From Zanthoxylum bungeanum (taxonomy: Eukaryota > Streptophyta > Magnoliopsida > Sapindales > Rutaceae), in assembly GCA_019454045.1 (NCBI GenBank), contig SKCR01021430.1, positions 21,650-85,649 on the forward strand: DNA of 64,000 nt. Direction: 5' to 3'. A model generated the notes under the pieces. The model ran no database searches. It saw only the letters and a list, made by a program, of their open reading frames with translations, and was not told the origin of the DNA. Positions 25,398-32,823 of the stretch are shown one piece after another (position 1 is the stretch's first letter; every line of letters begins with the position of its first letter). The translations under genes and the position numbers were made by a program.

Positions 25398-25650
25398 AAC
25401 GTGCGCCTGGTCAACTGATCAGGATTTGAGAAGTTTGACTTTGCTAAAATGCGCCGTGCCACGTGTCACCACCACAGAAGATCCGCTAACGTGCGCACGC
25501 CACATCATCGTGACGCAAGCAATGACGTCATGAACAGTGCCACGTCATCAATGACGTCAGCTTCATAATTGAGTTCCAGCCGCCATTACACGTGTCAACC
25601 TTATCCTCTTATCCGAATTGCTACGTGTCGCCTCCTCATCGTGCCACGTC
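25398..25650 (+). promoter_or_regulatory. ACGT-core cluster in element A U3
   Basis: Nine ACGT cores are present, including two CACGTG G-boxes (25460-25465, 25589-25594) and two TGACGTCA C-boxes (25523-25530, 25552-25559), plus CCACGTCA and CTACGTGTC. In plants these words are bound by bZIP and some bHLH factors in ABA, stress and light responses. Binding here is inferred. The same cluster is repeated in the 3' LTR (about 33069-33320). Confidence 0.7.
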
Positions 25651-25716
25651 GACAAAATCCAGCGTCGCGACGCTGAGGGCTTGGGCGTCGCGACGCTCGA
25701 ACAGTAAAATTTTACC

Positions 25717-25725
25717 TATAAATAG
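25717..25725 (+). promoter_or_regulatory. TATA box of element A 5' LTR
   Basis: TATAAATAG sits about 20 bp after the last GCGTCGCGACGC palindrome and 70 bp after the ACGT cluster; transcription should start near 25750. The same box is at 33385-33393 in the 3' LTR. Confidence 0.75.
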
Positions 25726-27083
25726 AGCGCGAAATTTCAGATTCCAGTGTGCCTTTCTCTCTCTCATCTCTTTGATGAAGAGAGAGTTTCTCTCTCTAAA
25801 AATATTTTAATTTTTTTTTTTATTTTTTTTTAGTTTGTAATTTATTTTAATTACCATTTGTAATAATAGTAATTTAGTTTTTACTTTTTACTTTTTACAG
25901 TTTTTACTATTCATGAGAAAGTAATTTCCCAGCTAGGGTGAAAGGTAATTCTTTTACTGTTACTATTTAGATTAATCTCCCTTAAAAATAATATATTTAC
26001 TAATTAAAATACTGATTAATAAAGGATACCGCTATATTGGTCGGTTGGCAATTTATTTTAATCTGGTTTAAACCTGACTTAAAAAGGATACCGCTATATT
26101 GGTCGGTTGGTAATTTAATTATGGTACCGCCTATATGGCTGGTTGGACTTAATTTGACTTAATCAGGATACCGCCAGATTGGTCGGTTGGTAATATTATA
26201 ACAAGTTTATATATTATTTTATGGGAGATATCTAAATTAGTAGTAGTAAAAGTAATTCCTTTTACCTTAGCATTTTATTTTATTTTACTTTTCAGTTTTA
26301 CTTTATGTCTTTTACTTTTCAGTATTTTTACTTTATGTCTTTTATTTTTCAGTTATTAGTCCTATTTATGTGTTGTAACTAAATAGTTATCTGGGGTTGT
26401 GATGAATTTCACTATCACCGGTTTATAAGGGTTAGATTATAGTTTGGGTATTATAAAGATTTATTTATTGAGTCTTAATCTTAATGCTTTTTATTAATTG
26501 GCCATTAATAAAATTGATTAGGTAAACTTAAAATGAACTAGACATAGGGATTTTAAGTTTAAAACCTTAGACTCAATAGCCCACGATCTTCCTTGAGGAT
26601 AGATAACCCTTTAATAGATTTCCTTACAGGATAGGAATATACCTGTCGGGCGGGGGTAGCCATAATTGGAACTTAATCTTAATGAATCCAGATAATGTGG
26701 TTGACATAGGAATATGGTTCAATTGGGTTATACTGGGTATTTGTGTCTGACCATCGACTGATGCTTTCGCATAATTTCGTGTTCCAGGTTAATAAATCAT
26801 TGTATTTCCTAACTATAAAATAATCACTTAGATCTTTGTGTCTTTTGTATTTTCTTTAGTATTTTCTTTTGTCTTTTTATTTATTTATTTATTTAGCAAA
26901 GTCTTTCAACCAAACAAACAAACAATCTCTCTCTTCTTCATTTAATTAGATATTTGTAAATAAATAGATTCAACAATTAATAACAACAGTAGGAATTAAG
27001 TCCTCGTGGGATCGATATTTTTATACTACTTGAACGATACGTGCGCTTGCGTTATACGTGTGTGTTTACGCCGGTCAAGTTTT

Positions 27084-27101
27084 TGGCGCCGTTGCCGGGG
27101 A
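27084..27101 (+). other. tRNA-Asp primer binding site of element A
   Basis: TGGCGCCGTTGCCGGGGA is an exact reverse complement of the 3' end of plant tRNA-Asp as I know it, 6 bases after the LTR. This supports assignment to the Athila-like Gypsy group. Confidence 0.9.
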
Positions 27102-27210
27102 CTTAATTTTCTTGAGTTGTTAATTTTGAAGCTATCTAATTTACTTGTATCTAATTTTCTTTATTTTTATCTGTAATTTTTATTTCTTTTGTTTTCAGGT
27201 GATTAAAAAA

Positions 27211-28226
27211 ATGGAACACTATTGGGAAATTGAGAAATCACGAACTTTACAAGAAGATACACCCCAAATCTGGGAGCAACAGTCCGGTTTTCTGAGGCCT
27301 GTTGTTGAGCCCAATGACTATCACTGGATGTCAGAACCAAATAATACTACTTTTGTTCAACATAATTCAATGTGGAGATGTGACATATGTAATGGTAACC
27401 ACCCAAGCGATTATTGCGAATACAACTACAATTCAGGGTGGCAGAACTATCAGAATCCTTCATGGTATGATGAGCCAACATATTTCACAGAGCCATCACA
27501 TTTTCCATCTTATCCACCATCTTCCTTCGATCCTTATCAAGAACCAGAACCATCCGAGGAAGATCAATTAATTCACATGTTCAAAGAACAAGAAGCTCGA
27601 TTCGATGCACAAATTCAGAGTAACGCAGAATCCATACAAAGAATGACAGATCAGATCAGACAATTAACAGAAAACCAGAACATCATACCTCAAGAACCAG
27701 TTTCAGATGACACTGATGAAGCCTTCGAGTTCCCAGAAATCCACAATGACACCTTAACAGAGGAGGAAGCTGAGCAGTATCAACAACCAGAGGTATCAGT
27801 TCAGGAACCCGAACCGACAAAGTCTCGATTTGATTTCTATTATTCAGATTCTGACGAGGATGAAACTGAGCTGTTTGTACCAAATATATCAAAAATTGAG
27901 GATGGATTTTGTATCCTCAAAATGAAGATCTTGGAGATTCCATTGCACAAATGTTTGATGAAGATCTACCTGAGCCAATCATTTCAACCAGATCAGAGGA
28001 TGAAGACCTAAAAACTGACATTTCTTTTCAGGTTGAAAATTTTGAAACATGTATTTCACAGATGACAGATGATGAACTTAATGCAGAAATTTTCAAATAC
28101 ATCTGTGAAGAAAAGGTGGAGCAAGAAACCGAGCAAATGGAGGAGCAAATGTCTGACTTTATTAAAGATCCAGAGCATTCAGGAACCACTGGAGCAACAA
28201 GATCAAAAAGGTGGCACGAGCAATGA
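27211..28226 (+). pseudogene. Truncated Athila-like gag of element A, frameshifted
   Basis: The ATG at 27211 begins MEHYWEIEKSRTLQ. About 50 residues on there is a CX2CX3HX4C zinc knuckle (CDICNGNHPSDYC), the short-spacing form common in Athila gags. A tyrosine/proline-rich linker follows (SHFPSYPPSSFDPYQE), then a glutamine-rich coiled coil (FKEQEARFDAQIQS, RMTDQIRQLTENQ) and a strongly acidic tail. Around 27900 the acidic reading moves to another frame, which stays open from 27909 to 28226 (DLGDSIAQMFDEDLPEP, QMTDDELNAEIFKYICEEK). One frameshift therefore separates two parts of one protein. The capsid core seen in full Athila gags is absent, so the protein could bind RNA but probably could not build particles. 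Confidence 0.7.
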
Positions 28227-28353
28227 CTGAGACAAAATTATTTTTGCCACTTTATCGTTGGAAGAGACCCTTCAAAAGCAACGCTCACGGGATTGTCTTT
28301 AATCGGACATCCAAAACGACATTGAAACCTCCTTAACAGATAAATTTCAGTCA

Positions 28354-28400
28354 CGTCTGGCTGAAGACGAAAAATTTAGCGCTAGCAGGGAGGCAACCCA
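28354..28400 (+). other. Conserved hairpin block after gag in element A
   Basis: CGTCTGGCTGAAGACG forms a 5-bp stem, and is followed by AATTTAGCGCTAGCAGGGAGGCAACCCA. A nearly identical block lies at 42511-42557 in element F. I know such blocks from the end of coding sequence in many plant Athila-like elements; the function is not known to me. Confidence 0.7.
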
Positions 28401-28659
28401 TGCAATTTGTTGTAATTTATTTATTTTTGTGTGTGAACTTTTTAATTTTGTGTGTGAATTTTGCAGGAAAAATTTAAAATGGAATTTATCAGGACAAAGC
28501 AAGCCAGTGCAAGCGGGATTTTCACAAAATAAAAATTTGAAAAAATCACGAAGATACAAAGTCAATCCAGAAAAGACGGCCGAGTAAGAAGTCTTCTTTT
28601 GGGACGCATCCCTATGGATTTATCTGTCGCAAGACATGGTTTTGCCAAAAAAAAAAAAA

Positions 28660-28677
28660 TCAGCGTCGCGACGCTGA
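28660..28677 (+). other. 18-bp perfect palindrome in element A
   Basis: TCAGCGTCGCGACGCTGA is its own reverse complement and contains the same 12-bp core as three sites in the U3. It marks the start of the C/A-rich stretch. Confidence 0.85.
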
Positions 28678-28689
28678 CACGAAATCACA

Positions 28690-29885
28690 GAACATAAGCA
28701 GAGGCACCGCAGATCTCATTTTTACTTCTTCTTCTTCCTCAAACACCTCCAACAGCCGCAACCTTCACCAAGCCTTCTCCAGCCAACACAAGCCGAGATC
28801 TACCAAACTGAGAGCAAGCCAAACCGTCCATCACCATTTTCTCTCAAATCTCCACCATCACCGAAACCGCAAAAGCCGAGATACCCACCACCGTGAACCA
28901 CCAAGATCCATCAAGGCTCACTTAGAACCAGCCATCACCACCGCGAGCCACTACCTTCAGCCACCATCGCCGAGAGATCCACCAGCCGAGACACCACTAG
29001 CCGCGAACCCACCACTGCCAGAGGCGTAACTCAACAACCAACACACCAGAAACCAACAACCACCATCAAACCAAGATCCACCCCTTGCCGTGACCGAAAC
29101 CTACCAGCCACCGAACCGAAATCGAGTGCCATCGTGACCGTGAACCTCACGACCGAGATCCACAGCCGCAACCATCGCCACTGTCTCGCCTGAACCGAAC
29201 CACACAAGACCGATCATTACGGATCTCCAACCCAAAGCCGCGAACCCACTCTTGCCGAAACCAGAAGCCATCAACTGAGACCAAAACCGAGATCCATCAC
29301 AGCCACTTCAACCACAAACCAAAGATCTACCAGAACCAGAAACCCACCATGGCCGAGCCTATCACCAAGATTCACCTCGCCCAAACCGCAACCACTCACC
29401 AAACCAGCAACCCCATAACCGAGCCCTTCCTTCGCCGAATCAAAACCGAGCCACCAACACCCAAGATCCAGCCAGCCGAGACCCACCAAACCGAGAGTAT
29501 TTGACCGAGATCTATCAAAACCATCATCATCTTCCTCTTCGAAATCAATCTCCAACCCAAAACCGCAAAAGCCGAGAACCTCCACAGCAACCCAATCGCC
29601 GAACGCATCAACAACCACCGCGAGCCACCCTTGCCGTGACCGAGCCCTTCCTTCGCCGAATCAAAACCGAACCAGCCATCACTGCCGTCCAACCACCTCA
29701 CCGAGACCGAAACTGACATCACCAAACCAGATCCAAGCTACCACTGCCAACCACAGATCAGCCGTAAGCCACCCTTGCCGAAACCAAGATCCACCAGCCA
29801 CGCCACTGCCAAAACGAACAAAGCCGAGATACCCAAACCGTGAATCACCAAGACAGTCACCTAACCCACGATCAAAACCCTCCAT
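28690..29885. other. C/A-rich strand-asymmetric stretch in element A
   Basis: About 1.2 kb of plus strand is very rich in C and A, with recurring words such as GCCGAGATCCACC, CCGCGAACC and AACCACCACCG. It looks like a degenerate, short-period, imperfect repeat. Open frames occur on both strands (proline, glycine or valine-rich) but none has a recognisable domain, and the sense frames are short. I call it non-coding low-complexity sequence of unknown origin. Confidence 0.6.
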
Positions 29886-30192
29886 AATCAGATCTGATTT
29901 GTGTGGATAATTTGTGTGGTTAATTTTGATAAAAATTGGATGTTACAGGTTTTGAAATTTGGCAGTAAAGGGGATAATTGTAAAATTAAATGAGTTTGTG
30001 GTTGATTTTGTTGAAATTGGAGGATTGTGAATTTGGAAGTTTGGCGGTGAATAACTGGCTGAATTCTGAGTTTAGAAATTGCCAGATCGATGGAATTTTG
30101 TAGAATTGGGGGCGAAGTTTGACATTGTGGTGATTTTTGAAGTGTTAGTTTTAGGATGAATTTGGGGAAATTTTGAGTTTTTAGAGGAGACT

Positions 30193-30330
30193 CTGTCGAA
30201 ATTTTCACAAAAAAATGGTCAATTATCGATCGTGGTAAAAAAACGTAAATTGAACATAAATTTTTCCTATCGGTAATTTTTCCTGTAAAATTTCAGCTGA
30301 CCAGGTATTATCTTCTGAACTCTTTTGTGT
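30193..30330 (+). repeat. Partial duplicate of the LOG tail, upstream of the gene
   Basis: The stretch from about 30193, clearest from CGATCGTGGTAA (30227) to AACTCTTTT, aligns with the end of the LOG gene and the bases after its stop (31333-31460). Shared words are AAAATGGTC, CGATCGTGGTAA and GTA(A/G)AATTTCA(A/G)CT(G/A)A(C/T)CAGGTA. The coding frame is lost in it. Part of 30339-30520 is likewise a diverged copy of 28425-28640. Confidence 0.7.
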
Positions 30331-30692
30331 ATACATAGTGTGAACTTTTTAATTTTGTGTGTTATTTTTGTAGGGAAAAGCACAAACGAAGCATTTTAAG
30401 ACAGAAAGAATTATGTTTGGCAATCAAAGATGAGAAACAATTCATTAGCGATGGCTGAATAAGGAATAAAATCTTGAGACACATCCTAATGAATTTATAC
30501 TACGCAAGTGGTGTATTGCGTACACAATTCCGTTGCCTTAATTATTGCTTTGATTCGCTTTTCTTTTGTAATTATCTTTATTTTCGTAGACAGGATCCAG
30601 ACTTTTTGACCTTTCACGATCCATTTTGTTGTTTAGCTAACAAGCGTCCTCTGGAAGATACTTGTGCTATTTTATTCACCCTTTTCAGGTAC

Positions 30693-30700
30693 TATAAATT
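30693..30700 (+). promoter_or_regulatory. Possible TATA box upstream of the LOG-like gene
   Basis: TATAAATT lies 59 bp before the ATG. It could drive the cargo independently of the LTR, but in such AT-rich sequence the word may be chance. Confidence 0.2.
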
Positions 30701-30758
30701 CAGCCAGTCATTGCACTTTTGAAGGCATCCTGATTTGAAAAAAAGAAATACATAAAAA

Positions 30759-31412
30759 ATGGAAGCCACTTCAAGAAGACGAGTTGAGAACATCTGTGTG
30801 TTTTGCGGTAGTACTGTTGGTACTAAACCACAATACATAGAAGCAGCACAGGAATTGGGTCGAGTCTTAGCAGTAAGGAATATGCACCTAATATATGGCG
30901 GAGGAAATCTCGGACTTATGGGGATCGTTTCAAAGGCCGTACAGGAATGAGGCAGTCATGTTTTGGGAATCATCCCAAAACCCTTGGCAGAGGCAAATCT
31001 TATTGAACCAACAAATGGAGAGGAACTGATTGTACCAGGTATGTCTGAACGACTGGTAGAAATGATTAACCGTTCTGATGCTTTTATTGCTTTGCCAGGT
31101 GGCTTGGGCACATTGGAGGATATTTTTATTGTACTATCTTGGGCGAACCTAAACATACACCAGAAACCAATTGGGCTGTACAACGTTGATGGGTTTTATG
31201 ATTTTCTTTGTGTGTTTCTTGATGATGCTCGAAGAAATGGGTTCGTGTCAAAACCTTTAAAAGAACTCCTCTTTACTGCCAGAACTGCACCAGATCTAAT
31301 TGATCAACTCGTAGCCTATGAACCGAAAGTTGACCCTATCATTTCAAAGATAAAATGGTCCGAGGACGATCGTGGTAAGAAGCGACGAATAAATCTGGAT
31401 CTTAACCTTTAA
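30759..31412 (+). pseudogene. LOG-like cytokinin riboside 5'-monophosphate phosphoribohydrolase carried by element A
   Basis: LOG enzymes cut the ribose phosphate from cytokinin nucleotides and so make the active hormone base in one step. The frame has 217 residue positions, a normal plant LOG length, without introns, whereas plant LOG genes have several. The ATG at 30759 has a good context (AAAAAATGG). Visible motifs: ICVFCGS (12-18), IYGGGNLGLMG (45-55), VLGIIPK (68-74), the arginine of the M-x-E-R motif (Arg98, followed by Leu instead of the usual Lys), and PGGLGT at 113-118 with Asp121 where the family has Glu. HQKPIGLYNVDGFYD near 150 is typical. The tail carries KKRR and ends in LDLNL. 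One in-frame TGA at 30948-30950 (position 64) lies in the EGG-type loop between the strands; the rest of the frame is intact. The protein would be truncated unless the stop is bypassed. Confidence 0.88.
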
Positions 31413-31974
31413 TTTCTTGTAGAATTTCAACTAATCAGGTACGATTTTCTAAACTCTTCTTCTACTTTTTAAGACATTGGGGACAATGTCTCATTTAGGT
31501 TTGGGGGTGAGGTATAGTTAATAGTACTTGTTTGTGTGTTGTTTATTTTTAGTCCAAAATTTTCGAAAAATACAAAAAAAATTGAAAAATTTTTCAAAAA
31601 TTACAAAAATATTTTGCATTTTTGTGTTTTTATTTTAACTAAAAAGGTGAAATTGGTAAGAAATAGCTGAGTAAGGAGTTTCCACTCTTGAGACGTATGT
31701 CAAGCCATTTATTTCGAAACAAGTTAATTTTTGTTTATTTCATTTTAAATTATTTAATTTGTGAATTCTCCATAATACTGACTAAAATGAATCTTCATAT
31801 GCTCATTTGACAGGTATTATCAGCATACATAGTAACATACAGACATGAGCTGTAATTGAAAAGCTTGTAATATTCCGTGCTCTAGTTTAATTGGAGGAAG
31901 CATCTATTAATAGTTATGGAAAAATAAAAAAATAAAAAAAAAATTTCTGATGTATAAAAAAATAAAGTATCTAA

Positions 31975-32200
31975 GATCCGGGTTATTAAGTCTGTAAGGG
32001 TGTTTTAACACCTAGTGCCCTAAAACCAACTGGTTTGGGAGTCATTGGCCCAAAGCCGTTACATGGATCAAAGATACTGCAAAATATTCATATCTGAAGT
32101 CTGAGTAATTAAGTTCGTAGGGGTGTCTTAACACCTGGTGCCCTAAAGCCAACAGGTTTGGGAGCCACCGACCCAAAGCTCGCTACATAGACGGAAGGTA
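31975..32200 (+). repeat. Two-unit tandem repeat in element A 3' UTR
   Basis: Two units about 123 bp apart share TTAAGT, GGTGT.TTAACACC and the CCCTAAA.CCAAC.GGTTTGGGAG segment. The first unit has an inverted repeat GGTGTT-TT-AACACC. Confidence 0.75.
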
Positions 32201-32571
32201 TTGTATATAAATAAAAAGCCAAAAGTCAGAAAAGCAAAGAAAAAATCAGAAAATCTGAAAAATTATTCCATTGCTACAGAAATGTGTGAAATCTGATAGA
32301 ACTTTAGGACAAAAATATTACTCTCTTATCAACTGCACTTATGACTGTTGTGGGCAAAAATGAGTTGTTTAATATTATGTTGACTGTGTATATGAAGAAT
32401 GGTAAAAATAATCGGAGAATTTACTTATTCGGTAATTTAGAATGAAACAAAACAACTAGTAACTTGCAGTAGAAGTTTCACCTGATTAGTTACTATCTTC
32501 TTTATTTCTTTTCGCTTGTCTTTTGCTTTTGTGTGCATTAGTTTTACTGCCTTTTTACTTTTGTAAAATGT

Positions 32572-32692
32572 TTGTGGGTATCATTGTTGTAAACCCTCAC
32601 GAGACTACAACTCGTCCACTAGGGACACCTAGGGGTTTAAAGGCTTGTTGCATATGCTAAATGCAACCGTGATCCCTACGAAAATGGCTTAG
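32572..32692 (+). other. Conserved 120-bp block with TTGCAT hairpin (element A)
   Basis: The block runs from GTTTGTGGGTATC to ATGGCTTAG. It is highly similar to 1288-1412 (B), 43627-43749 (F) and the complement of about 48950-49070 (I). It contains TTGCAT-ATGCTAA-ATGCAA, a 6-bp stem with 7-nt loop. Confidence 0.8.
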
Positions 32693-32823
32693 TAAATTTT
32701 ATTATGTTATTTTATTTTCTATTTGCTCGAGGACTAGCAAAATGTTAGCTTAGTTAAATTTTATAATGTTATTTTATTCTGTATTTTGCTCGAGGACTAG
32801 CAAAATGTTAGGTTTGGGGGTTG

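Larger units (their letters stand above)
25153..27077 (+). repeat. 5' LTR of element A
   Basis: It starts TGATGAGTGG and ends GCCGGTCA. U3 contains nine ACGT cores within 25398-25648 and three perfect GCGTCGCGACGC palindromes (25365-25376, 25662-25673, 25685-25696). The TATA box is at 25717. R/U5 holds three or four spaced repeats of TTGGTCGGTTGG with GGATACCGC (26025-26195). Confidence 0.92.
31413..32823 (+). other. 3' untranslated region of element A
   Basis: This stretch has no coding frame. It contains a hairpin with a GGGA loop (31474-31488) followed by a PPT-like tract, the two-unit repeat (31975-32200), a conserved block (32572-32692), an inverted repeat TTTTGCTCGAGGACTAGCAAAA-like stem near 32788-32810, and the polypurine tract GGTTTGGGGG just before the 3' LTR. 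Confidence 0.75.

Noticed and set aside
27084..27101. Fragment of a tRNA gene (also at 21690 and 63431)
   Set aside because: Only the acceptor-end complement is present and it sits at the expected distance from a LTR; these are primer binding sites.
29271..29885. Glycine/valine/tryptophan-rich minus-strand frames
   Set aside because: They are the complement of a C/A-rich low-complexity stretch that rarely forms stop codons on that strand. No domain or start context supports a gene.
30948..30950. Programmed read-through or selenocysteine at the internal TGA of LOG
   Set aside because: Higher plants do not use selenocysteine, no read-through signal is visible, and a single-base nonsense change explains it.
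30759..31412. The LOG frame as an ordinary host gene locus
   Set aside because: It has no introns, has a stop codon, and is enclosed by a pair of nearly identical LTRs with a target-site duplication; its 3' flank is shared with element B and its LTR.
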